DNA of 22,500 nucleotides from Theodoxus fluviatilis (taxonomy: Eukaryota; Mollusca; Gastropoda; Cycloneritida; Neritidae). The DNA lies in NCBI GenBank assembly GCA_034096865.1, contig JAWQFJ010012337.1, forward strand, positions 15,001 through 37,500, read 5' to 3'. A model generated the notes under the pieces. The model had not been told where the DNA came from. It did no database searches and saw only the letters and a program-made list of their open reading frames with translations. A program made the translations under genes and the position numbers. Shown one piece after another: positions 10,139 to 19,636 of the stretch (position 1 is the first letter of the stretch; the number at the start of each line of letters is the position of its first letter).

Positions 10139-10290
10139 CAGCAGCAGAAACAGCAGCAGCACTAACAACAGCAGCAGGCTCAGGAATGGTAGTATATGCA
10201 GTTGGTATTGCTACTACTACTGCATTTATAACAGTATCAAAAACACCACCAGTGCCAGCAGCAGCAGCAGAAATAACGGCTCAGTTATTT
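10038..10290 (+). repeat. GTA/GCA trinucleotide array, right flank
   Basis: After the last GAA block the sequence returns to GTA (10095-10138) and degenerate GCA/ACA triplets. This mirrors the AGT/AGC composition of the left flank at 7981-8640. Confidence 0.9.
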
Positions 10291-10734
10291 CGTAGTGGCA
10301 TTGGCAGGAGTAATTGCTTTCATTGCCATCAAGACACCACTAGCAGGGATGTGTGCGTGCATGAGCACTGACGTCAAGAGATGCAGACAGCTTTTACTTT
10401 TCTTGCATGCGTCCAGATCGGACAGGGTAATGGTCTTGAGGCATCCGCTTATCTGTTTCCCATCCATCCTTGCGGAAGATCTTTGTCTCCATTTAATCGC
10501 CGTTTCACACTCGCCTGGCTGTTGGCGCGAAGTGCAGGATGAAAGTGAGCGAAGGCCGCACAAAGTGATTCATCGTACCCTGGGATGTCAGGGGATATTC
10601 TGCCCATAAACATTCCTCGCTACGAGACCAGCGTCCAGATGAGGCATGGAACGCCGTGGTTCGCTAAGAACCGACTTCTCGGCTTCAAGCATGGGATAAT
10701 TTGTCTTATCATCCCCGTGGATTGGGGGTTAAAA
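10291..10734. other. Unique sequence with one perfect CRE
   Basis: No gene is supported; the 104-codon plus frame here lacks motifs. A perfect TGACGTCA occurs at 10369-10376. No TATA box was noticed at a suitable distance. A small hairpin, GGTTC/GAACC, lies near 10658-10672. Confidence 0.4.
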
Positions 10735-10873
10735 TAGACCCACGGCGTCCCTCCACGCGATTCGAACCAGGGAAATAGCTAGGGAAATCGAGAATAGACT
10801 TGCCCTTACTCTAACCAGGTCTAGTGGTTTTCGTTTTCGATGATCTTATTAACCCTACAAAGGCTGATCGGCC
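10735..10873 (-). mobile_element. tRNA-like SINE fragment, copy A
   Basis: On the minus strand the sequence contains a tRNA-like A-box region, TAGACCTGGTTAGAG (complement of 10809-10823), and about 40 bases later a B-box, GGTTCGAATC (complement of 10759-10768). This is the spacing and order of an RNA polymerase III promoter. The 106 bases at 10768-10873 match 21575-21680 at about 73% by hand alignment, which confirms a dispersed repeat. No intact tRNA cloverleaf is evident. SINE family not identified. Confidence 0.65.
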
Positions 10874-12660
10874 ACAAACCTGTCTTCATCGTACAATTAC
10901 ATATATATGCAAAAACGAAATATCGCGAGAAAATACCTAAACCATATTGAGTCGAGCTTTAAATGGACTTTTCGCGTTGAGATGGAATTGTGACTGGAGT
11001 AAAACAAAATGTTGTAATATGACTAGGATTAGGCAGCAGTGTGCATTTGAAGATAATCTGAAGTTTGATTTACTATCGTGAAACAGTACCCAATACTGAC
11101 GAAACGCACTACGATCTGGCACAAAGAGAAAACAAAACAACTTTATTTGGCCATTTGTACCCGGTTAGAGAAAGAGCATCACCTATCAGAGAACAGCTAA
11201 GATGGCGGTCAATGAGCATTCTAGACAATGAAATACTCCGCTCTGTTGCGTCCGATGCCTTAAAGAATCATATTGACGTATTGTCACTGGAGGACGGCAC
11301 AAAGTAAATCTTTCGCTTTGATATTTCAGATGTGTGAAGAGATCATCTGGATCGAAGACCCCATATTGACCACCTTGCCGTTTGACTTAGTCATAGGCGT
11401 TTGGCTTGGAGCCAGTGGTGTCATTCTCTTCGTTTCTCTGTGGTTTAACTTTATGTCGCAGTAGCCAAGGCAAATGTCAAAAGTTTTGGAAAAAAGACAA
11501 TCGCCATGTCGAACCATTTCACTTGAAATGTTAGTCAGTTAGATATTTGCATACCGACAGAGACAAATGTCTGTAGAGGATACATCAAGAGTTACAAATT
11601 GAATTTTTTATCTTCAAAGATGGTTTCAGAAGAGCTAGGAAACATCGACAAGTAAAATAATTTTTGCTCTTTTCTGCTCAGTGACTGGCGGCAAAATCTT
11701 GTGTTCGTGTTTCCCGACATTGCCAAAGCTATGTTTTCTTCACGCAGACAACTAGAACACCGTATATGAGAAATATCTTTATAGCACTACAGATTTGTGC
11801 AAATTCAATTTCCATTTATAACATATTGCAGTCTTAAATGTTGATGTGCTCATCCGTAATGCCAACCGAAAAAGGAAAGAAAAAAATCTAATCACCTCCT
11901 GGAACAAAGCAAAAGGATTTTCTTGGCTCCCAAACGCAGTGTTTCCGGGATATGGCGTGCGTGTTTACGGTGGATGTCTTCTTTTCTTTTCAAGTAGGCC
12001 AGCTGTCGCGCTGTATAATTATATTTGTTTTGTTCGCTCCAAACAGATGTGGGATGAATAGCGGCAGGGTTATATTGGGCGATGGCGTTGAATGACCCTC
12101 TCTGGATCAATGATCTATTTCTAACGCATCCTTGACAACCAAAATATCCCTTTCTGCAAATAACTCGGCCAAGAGCTGAGGAAACACTATCTCGATCCTT
12201 GGTCGAAAACGAATTCTGACAGAATATTGTTCGATGTCTCAATGAGGCATTGAATACTCTGACAGACACCAGGAACACAAACACGCTTTGGTCAGAAATT
12301 GCCTGCTCTATTATCTAACTGCTGGCAAATATTTTAAGATGGACACCATTTCTCTCGTCGGGTGGATTCCGGTGTATCGGCTTCCACTACGCAATCTCCG
12401 ACCGCTCAGTTTTCAGGTTTCCTCTCATCCAGAATGGTGACGTAAGCTTTCCCACGACCGGAACCACACGCAGGGCCATCGCCGACGTTCACCAGATGCC
12501 GGTTCCAAGGACCTTTCATCTGTGAAAGCAGAAACTGCGTTGTTACAAGCACAAAGCTGTGACATGAAGAAGATATCGACGTTTGATTCCTTACGCTGAG
12601 CGTACTCGTGCATAGTCTCATTAGCGTCGATTTGTATCTGAAACTGCCGTAATTTGTGGG
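10874..12660. other. Unique sequence, no supported gene
   Basis: Mostly AT-rich single-copy DNA. A minus-strand frame of 130 codons at 11892-12284 is the longest in the window that is not low complexity. It opens with GTG, not ATG, has no motif I recognise, and its composition is compatible with chance. It includes GYFGCQGC and KRKEDIHRKHARH. I found no matching promoter or convincing splice sites. Confidence 0.4.
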
Positions 12661-12665
12661 GGATC

Positions 12666-12668
12666 TGT

Positions 12669-12702
<34 letters not shown>

Positions 12703-12714
12703 CAGAAAGAGAGA

Positions 12715-12797
<83 letters not shown>

Positions 12798-12815
12798 ACA
12801 GAGAGAGAGAGAGTC

Positions 12816-12906
<91 letters not shown>
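12666..12906 (+). repeat. (GT)n array with GA and CG interruptions
   Basis: Three long GT blocks are broken by GAGAGACAGA (about 12693-12715) and GACAGAGAGAG (about 12797-12814). A CG-alternating core at 12754-12768 continues the purine-pyrimidine alternation and is expected to favour Z-DNA. Cys/Val and His/Thr open frames are artefacts. Confidence 0.96.
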
Positions 12907-12907
<1 letters not shown>

Positions 12908-12979
12908 GGAGGGATGGTGGTGGTTGAGAGATGTTGGACGGGTGTTGTTTTTTGTGGGAGTGAGCGATGGTAACTGGAT

Positions 12980-13190
12980 TGGAGGGGAGAAGGGGTGGAG
13001 GGGAGAAGGGGTGGAGGGGAGAAGGGGTGGAGGGGAGAAGAGGTGGAGGATAGAAGGGGTGGAGGGGAGAAGGGGTGGAGGGAAGAAGGGGTGGAGGGGA
13101 GAAGGGGTGGAGGGGAGAAGGGGTGGAGGGGAGAAGGGGTGGAGGGGAGAAGAGGTGGAGGGGAGAAGGGGTGGAGGGAAGAAGGGGAGG
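12980..13190 (+). repeat. 16-bp G-rich minisatellite, about 13 units
   Basis: Tandem units of GGGGTGGAGGGGAGAA with a few variants (AGAGG for GGGG, ATAG and GGAAG changes). Each unit provides two four-G runs separated by four-base loops, a regular G-quadruplex pattern. Period 16 gives a 16-residue Gly/Arg/Glu/Trp cycle in every frame, which explains the open frames. Confidence 0.93.
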
Positions 13191-13630
13191 TCTGAGGTGA
13201 GAAGCAGGGGAAAGAGCGAGAATACAACTCCAAAATTATGGTGCCATTGACACGAAATCTCTTGCTCCAGGGTATGGCCTGTTGAAGTCGCAGTACATGG
13301 CTCCCATGTATCTGCTTCGTACTCTCAGTATTGTTAAGCTTACTAAATTTTTCGTTGAAAAAATGACAATATTCTGAATGTATATATCACTAAAGCTTAT
13401 GATGTCTTAGAAAACCTCTTTACATGCATTGCATTGGATTCGGTGGTTGACCCAGCAAATTTCACTTTTGCGCAAGTGCGATCGTCCTTGCAACGACATT
13501 TCTACGTCATCTGCCTTCACTGTCCTTCCTTAAAGTTGATAAACTTCGGGCCACGGGCGTACTGCAGGGAATGTCCAGATCCTTTGTTCGGGGCTTAAGC
13601 GTAAAGCGTCTGGGAGGTGTACATCTGAAT

Positions 13631-13676
13631 GGAAAGTGGCGAGCGTGTAAGAACTCGCCCCAATCTGCCACTTTCC
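13631..13676. other. Nested inverted repeat (hairpin)
   Basis: The outer arms GGAAAGTGGC (13631-13640) and GCCACTTTCC (13667-13676) are perfect complements. Inside them, GGCGAG (13638-13643) and CTCGCC (13654-13659) also pair. The GGC is shared, so the fold would be either a 10-bp stem with a large loop or an 8-bp plus 5-6-bp stem with a 3' bulge. Function unknown. Confidence 0.6.
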
Positions 13677-14078
13677 TTTCTTTGGAACGAATTCTCGCAA
13701 TAATGCAAAGTGCGAAACGCGGGGAACATTAACTCGTGACGCGATCTTCAGGTGCCTCGTCTCTGCTGAACCTCTTCTCCCGCCTGGATCGAAAAGGGCA
13801 ATTCATGTTAAGTGCTCGTTCCCTAACCAAGTTAAAATGGCCGATTAATTCAGTAACGTGAGAGTGGCGTGGCACTGTCCACGTCCCAGACAGAACCCTG
13901 GCTCAGAACGCACCTCCAGGCCGCGGCCCTTTCTCTCACCACGGTTTCCTCTCCAATCCGGAGTCCACAGGGGAAATGTCTTCTACCGAGTCCACAAAAG
14001 CAGAAACCATCATCTCCCGTATAAACGAAGCCGATCGCTTCTCGGGAAATGTTCTCCTAAGCCTTAAGGCTGCGGCGT

Positions 14079-14102
14079 GGAAAAGGGGAGGTATCCTTTT
14101 CC
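14079..14102. other. Perfect 8-bp inverted repeat
   Basis: GGAAAAGG (14079-14086) and CCTTTTCC (14095-14102) are separated by eight bases. The arms are purine/pyrimidine. No run of T follows on either side that would suggest a Pol III terminator function. Confidence 0.5.
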
Positions 14103-14557
14103 CAACGTTTTTCCCCCAGTAGAATTGAAAGGACTTGATTAAGATGAATGGGGTTTCCGCACCAGCCCATGGGGTGAGCCAGAAGGTTTCTTTACCCTGT
14201 CCACATCGATCAGGGAGACAACGAGGAAAACAAACACAGGGGAAGGGGTTGAATGTGTTGAAATGAGGTTGTTTAGGGGTGGAGGTGTGTCACTTCAGAG
14301 GATATAAGATGGGTTTGGCTGTGCATGAGAAGATGATAGGATGAGTTCGTACGGGTGGGAAAAGTATGTATTGTACTACTAGTAGGCGTAAAGTGACACG
14401 GCTGTTGACAGAAAGCGAAGGAGGGGGGACAAACATCGGTGCAATGGGACGCCATGTTTATAAAGATGTACTAACCACTGATGATGTTGTCGCTGGTGTC
14501 ATCACGAGTCAGGAATACAAAAACACACAGACAAAGGAAACGACGTTTACAAGATAG

Positions 14558-14581
14558 TAACAACAACAACAACAACAACAA
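14558..14581 (+). repeat. (AAC)n short trinucleotide run
   Basis: Seven to eight AAC/ACA triplets in a row. Confidence 0.9.
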
Positions 14582-14667
14582 AGACTGTACAAACAAATCA
14601 CTCAAACAAAGAGAAACACACATGGGACTCATTATCCTTCCAGGCATTCGTCTGTTCATCTGTTCGT

Positions 14668-14876
14668 CCAGCCAGCCAGCCGCCCACCAACCCACCCACC
14701 AATCCACCCACCAACCAACCATCCAATCAACACCAATCCATCAACCCACTCACCTATCAACAAACTAATTAACCCAGCAACCACCCACAAACCAACCAAC
14801 CAGTTAGCCAACCTACGAACCAACCAGTCAGCCAACCAATTCAAACTTAACCAAACCAAACCAAACCAGACCAAAC
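14668..14876 (+). repeat. Degenerate CCAA/CCCA tetranucleotide tract, G-poor
   Basis: An old, mutated period-4 repeat (CCAG, CCCA, CCAA, CCAT units) that ends in a period-5 CCAAA run (14850-14866). The plus strand is almost free of G. On the minus strand it reads as GGTT/GGGT repeats, which produce Trp/Val/Gly/Leu-rich frames that are not genes. Confidence 0.8.
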
Positions 14877-15126
14877 AAAGCAACTAGAAGCTTACGAACA
14901 TCACATCCAGAGAAGAAGAAAAAGAAGAGAAAAACGGGGCTTGAGCGGTGAACACTGGGTACTAAAAAGCACGCTGGGAGAAACAAAAGACCAAATGAAG
15001 TGATGTGCCGCGAAATGACGGGGGAGTGGATAGACACCTCGCATAAGAAACGTTGTACAAACGTTAAAAGTTGAGACTCTTGCTTATCGCACAGATCTAG
15101 ACAGTGATATGGACTTGTTGCGTATT

Positions 15127-15140
15127 GGGGAGAGTGAGAG

Positions 15141-15208
<68 letters not shown>

Positions 15209-15454
15209 TAGAGAGATAGAGAGAGAGAGAGGGAGGGAGAGGGAGGGAGAGAAAGAGATAGAGAAAGAGGGAGAGAAAGAGGAAGAGAGATAGAGAGAGA
15301 GGGAGAGAGGGAGAGAGAGTGGAAGAGAGAGGAAGAGAGAGGAAGAGGGAGAAAGAGAAAGAAAGAGAGAGAGAGGGAGAGAGAGAGAGAGGGGGGGGAG
15401 AGAGAGGAAGAGAGAGGAAGAGGGAGAAAGAGAAAGAAAGAGAGAGAGGGAGAG

Positions 15455-15506
<52 letters not shown>

Positions 15507-15582
15507 AAGAGAAAGATAGAGAGAGAGGGAGAGAGAGAGAGGGAGAGAGAGAGGGAGAGGAAAAGAGAGGAAGAGAGAGGAA

Positions 15583-15644
<62 letters not shown>

Positions 15645-15693
15645 GAGAGAGAGAAGGAGAGAGAGAGGAAGAGAGAGGAAGAGGGAGAAAGAG

Positions 15694-15749
<56 letters not shown>

Positions 15750-15760
15750 CAGAGACAGAG
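15127..15760 (+). repeat. (GA)n purine array with internal higher-order repeat
   Basis: Plus-strand purine tract of 634 bp with pure GA runs (about 15455-15500, 15591-15640, 15699-15730). It closes with five GACAGA hexamers (about 15728-15760). A non-GA core starting GGAAGAGAGAGGAAGAGGGA recurs at 15331, 15406, 15569 and 15667. Minus-strand Ser/Leu frames are artefacts. Confidence 0.95.
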
Positions 15761-16235
15761 ATTGCAAACCTTGGAGCGTTAAAAACGAGGAAACAGAGAG
15801 AGGTGGACATGATAGGACTGCAGACGGAAGAACGGAATAGAGGATCGGGATTCGAAAACAGGATTTGTAGAGGCGAAGATGGATGTTGGGGTAGATTGGC
15901 AAGGTAGACCTAGACTGCAGAAAGGATACGCGGTCGATGATTAGGATGGCGTTAGGGGTGGAATGGCTGGGAGAGGCTTACTTGGAATGAGGTGAAGATG
16001 GAAGTGAAGACGGAGATGGGGTAAGGTGGGGAGGGGATTTGAACCCTGTATTGGGAAGTTGGAAATGGTCACGGGGTGACGGGATGGAGTTTGGAGGTAC
16101 ATCCCGGCAGAGAGGAGGGGAGGGGAAGAGGAGGGCTGAGGTAAGGTCAGTTTTCGATCTCAGGAAGACAGTAGGTGAGCTTTGACATGGATATGGAAGC
16201 AGAGGGGGGGAAGGGAGGAGGGGCGGAGAGAGAGA
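15761..16235. other. Purine-rich unique sequence, no gene seen
   Basis: G-rich, with GGGGTGG-type patches (16020-16140), but no regular repeat, exon or motif. Confidence 0.5.
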
Positions 16236-16243
16236 GTGTGTGT

Positions 16244-16287
<44 letters not shown>

Positions 16288-16288
16288 A

Positions 16289-16321
<33 letters not shown>

Positions 16322-16334
16322 CCTGTGTGTGTGT
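16236..16334 (+). repeat. (GT)n microsatellite
   Basis: Two GT blocks are separated by GCGTGAGTGAGT (about 16283-16294). An extra G at about 16244 shifts the register of the first block. Confidence 0.95.
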
Positions 16335-16439
16335 ATGAAGTCGGATCGCACGTTGAGATTCGAGGAGTGAACATAGGGGGTAGGAAATGAGGTGGTGGAG
16401 GGGGTAGTGGGGAGGGATTGGGAGAGGGGAGGGATAAAA

Positions 16440-16900
16440 GAAGAAGTCGATCGCGGGGAGGGAACCTGCTCGTCTCAGACAGACAATGAGACTCGCTCAC
16501 CGTTTCCGTTTGGCGCCGTCCCCTCCCCGAAGTTGGTGTCTTTACCCCCCTCGGGCCATGCCCGCCTTGCCGGCCCAGGCTGCTGGAGATTGATTGTAGA
16601 TTGCTGGTAGCGAACGACCCGGGGCCCTCTCAGATTGCATCCGTCTGGCCACGCTCCCACGTTTTCCCACCTCCTTCCCGCCCGCCAGCTCGTAGCGGGC
16701 GCCCCTGGCAGTCTTCTTTGTCTTTCTCCGCTTTGTAGACCACTGCTTATCTCCTTACAGGTGATGAGTTGTCCCTGATCTGTTTGTTTTGCCCTGCACG
16801 GGTTACACGTCTGTGGTCCTCAAATGACGGCGGTGCGTCTTGTGTGCCCGCTTCCCATGCGTTCCCGTCGGTGTCCGTTGCCCGCGCTTGAGTCGCTTCC
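16440..16900. promoter_or_regulatory. CpG- and GC-rich patch, possible promoter
   Basis: This patch is visibly richer in C, G and CpG than its surroundings, for example GATCGCGG, GGCGCC, CCCGCC, GTAGCGGGCGCC and CCCGCGC. A GCCCGC/GCGGGC hairpin lies around 16680-16700. No TATA box or convincing first exon was found; frames here lack a signal peptide. It lies 2.4 kb upstream of the GABA-B-like exon on the same strand, but any link is unproven. Confidence 0.25.
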
Positions 16901-19328
16901 ATTAAGGCAGACTCTTTGGTTTTGGCTGTGTGTTTACCTCTTCCAAATGAAAATCATTGTTATTTACGTTGCACCCATATATTCAGGGTTAAAAGAAGTT
17001 AATGAAAAGTTTAAACATATTACCTATCTGCCGTTTTAAATGTGTTTTGTGAACACAAAATTGTGATTGCCCATTGTGTTTGAATTTCTCTGGGGTATTG
17101 CTAACATGATCAGCTTATCTTCATACGTCGTCTTAATTGCTTTTATTCGTCAGTTGCACATTAGACTGATATACTTACCCTTTTCCTGATTTTTATCTCC
17201 GAAACGGTTTATTTCCCCCTGAGTTTTTCGAGCTTCAACCGCTTAAATTTTCAGAGCATAGGCGAAACTTTATCATCGGTCAAACTCCTTCACCTCTTTC
17301 TAAGTGATCGCTGTGAGCTCGACGACATAGCTCGAGTTTACAATATATGAAATTATCAAAAGTGTGTATGTTTCTCAAAGCCGAGAAATGTAGATACGGA
17401 CTTTAAAAACCTTTCCGTCATGTGTTTCTTTCAGACAGACGAATCGTTTTTTCGATTTGGGAAAGGGCAAAGATATAATGTGAACAGTCGCAACATTTCG
17501 ACATAATACACTTTTTCTGTGTTGAGTTTGCGTATAGAAATGCTTTGGTTGAATTCTGACTCAATGTTTACATATGCATTCATCCCATCTGGACGAAATA
17601 ATCCTCTATCTGTAAACGTGTCCTGCACCACACTCGAATAGTCACAGCAGCTTTCACAGTATGAGAGTTATCCTGCAAAATGCTTCAGTTTCGAGTGACG
17701 TTACTAGGAGTACGGCCTTCATCCATTTCCATTAGGACTTCCGCGTGTTTTTGCTGGAAATTACTCTTCACTCCTGTTGCCCAAACAAGATGGACACGTT
17801 ACCCGTACTGGAATTAGGATCCTTTAGCTACAGCTGGTTGTGTGCCCAATCCATACAACGTTATTCTCCATTTTCCACTTAGAGTCGCAACTCAAAAACC
17901 TACACGGAGTCCATGCCTTCAAGGGGCCTTTCATAACCCTACCACATGAGCATCGATGAACGTGAAAATGAAAGGACACCTAATGAAAGTACAGCGTACG
18001 ATCAATGATCAATAAAGGTTGTCTGAGGACAGCAGCTGCTAATTACAGCGATTCATCATGCAGAGTGTCGGGTGTTCGACAATCAGACAGCAAGAATGAT
18101 GTGTTAGCTGCAAGGAATGTCTCGTGCTCTTCACGCTTCAAGTCAGTTTTTACGGCCATCGTCTGTCAAAGCCTTAAGTCAAACAAACGATGTCCTCTTC
18201 CGGCCCCAAAGTCAACAGCATTGGCGACTGATGATGATTGACCAAAATTCTTATAAAAAAGACTGCAAGATAGATAGTTCCAAAGGTTACGTAAAGTCAA
18301 CTTGTTGAAAAGATCGAGACATCTTGAGAGATATTTCTCTGCACGCCACGACTCCGATGATTCAGGTTGCCAGAGTCTGTCTGAGAAGGGATTCTGGTGT
18401 CAAGCCGCGATGTCAATTATAGAATGAAGCACGTTCCATGTCCTATCTGCTTACGACAGGTCAGAATCAAAGCAAACGTCCTCGGGTATTTACCGGCTCA
18501 CGTGGGGTTTGCTGGAAGTACGTGTGGCAACAAGCTCCCGAACTGTAGACCATGCATGCGTTTTAAAAGATTACAAATACGCGCGACCAAAGAAAGATTA
18601 CGCGAATGTTGAGATTTTTCAGCTGATTGCCAGCGTCACCCACTAACTGGAATTGATCGATGACAGGAATGCAGCACTCGCTCTGACACAAGAGAATAAG
18701 CTTCGCCAGTGCCACTCAATTGCCCGCCACACAGACTAGTCCTTGGTGAAAATCCTGTAGTTTCCTATGTGTTTCAGTTGTCTATCAAAGTGCCGTGCGA
18801 TAGAGACGTGTCAGTTTTGGAGGCCTCAGCAGAAAACAATCAAGTTAAAATAGTTCAAGGCAACCCCGAAGCCGCCAGGAAACGACAGTGGAATCATGAT
18901 TCAAATCATGCGGGGGGGGGGGAAGAAAAAAGTATATCTGTCACAGTTAAACTTTGCTTTATAGTACAACTGATGCGTCTATGAACGTCTTGATTAGTAC
19001 TGGCCTTTGCAGGTGAAGTAAACAGACATGATCCTATAACTAAAACACGCACGCCGCTGCCTCGCTAGATCAGCCACCACCATGACCAACACTGGTTCAG
19101 TGGTTGCTGTACACCTCCATTCTAATTAGCAAGTCGCGACTTGAACGTAGAACTTTATCAGCGCTCGACTATATTCAGTGCTAGCTCCATCACCTTTTTC
19201 TTTGCCACCTTCCTCACTAGCAGCTATTAAATCGACATTTCATGTTACTTAGTTGATTACTTCGACCTTCTGGCGTCGCTGTCGGCGACCACGTGATGTT
19301 CAAGCCTTATGCATGCCTTCCATTTCAG
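16901..19328. other. Unique sequence; likely intron of the GABA-B-like gene in its 3' part
   Basis: Mixed, slightly AT-rich. It should include intron upstream of the exon at 19329. I looked for the preceding ligand-binding-domain exon and found none with matching residues. A splice acceptor-like sequence ending at 18777 is followed by an open frame without recognisable content and without a good donor. A 12-base palindrome, GAATCATGATTC, lies near 18891-18902. Confidence 0.45.
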
Positions 19329-19466
19329 TGCGACCCTGGTGTGGCTACAGATGCCTTTTACAACCTGATGTATCGACACAGTCACGTGCTTGCCGTGGTG
19401 GGCACGGCCTGCCCCCTGGTGACCAAAACCCTGGCGGAAATCGTCCCTTACTGGAACCTCATTTTG
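19329..19466 (+). CDS. Internal exon of a GABA-B-type class C GPCR (extracellular ligand-binding domain)
   Basis: The exon has 46 codons. It is preceded by a pyrimidine-rich acceptor (CCTTCCATTTCAG) and followed by a consensus donor (TTG|GTAAGT). Both borders fall between codons, so it could be skipped in frame. The peptide starts CDPGVATDAFY and contains GTACPLVTKTLAE and YWNLI. These match the lobe-1 segment of GABA-B receptors: CDPG...Y.L in GBR1, CP.VT...AE....WNL in GBR2 (from memory of the families). Cys1 and Cys28 have the same spacing as the corresponding GBR2 pair and would form the lobe-1 disulfide. Pro29 replaces the Ser that contacts GABA in GBR1, again like GBR2. The protein would be a plasma-membrane G-protein-coupled receptor subunit. 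The other exons lie outside the window or were not recognised. Natriuretic-peptide and glutamate receptors share the fold but fit less well. Confidence 0.85.
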
Positions 19467-19481
19467 GTAAGTGCGGCACTC

Positions 19482-19636
19482 TGTGTGTGTGTGTGTGTAT
19501 GTGTGCGTGTGTGTGTGTGTGAGTGAGTGTATGTATGTGCGTGTGTGTGTGAGTGTATGTGTGTGTGTATGTATGTGTGTGTGAGATTGTGTGTGTGTGT
19601 ATGTGTGTGTGTGTGCGTGTATATATATATATATGT
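19482..19636 (+). repeat. Intronic GT/AT microsatellite beside the splice donor
   Basis: Interrupted TG repeats with TATG and GAGTG variants, ending in (AT)n at about 19620-19634. It starts only 15 bases after the exon end and abuts the 3' end of the LINE remnant. Confidence 0.95.

Larger units (their letters stand above)
13191..14557. other. Unique sequence, no gene seen
   Basis: Mixed-composition DNA with no credible exon. The plus frame at 13858-14067 and others have no motif. Two hairpins are listed separately. Confidence 0.5.

Noticed and set aside
7714..10371. Frames of up to 756 codons on both strands
   Set aside because: They result from a period-3 array. The residues are only Leu, Ser, Pro, Thr or Glu, Arg, Gly, Val runs, and several frames are open at the same place.
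11892..12284. 130-codon minus frame
   Set aside because: It has no ATG at its opening, no recognised motif and no splice or promoter support. It is kept only as a note in the region entry.
18397..18612. Frame with CPIC resembling a zinc finger
   Set aside because: Only one CxxC-type pair is visible without the spaced partners of a RING or zinc-finger domain, and it opens with GTG.
18778..18984. Possible exon after an acceptor-like sequence ending at 18777
   Set aside because: No usable donor follows, and the peptide shows no similarity to the ligand-binding domain expected before the 19329 exon.
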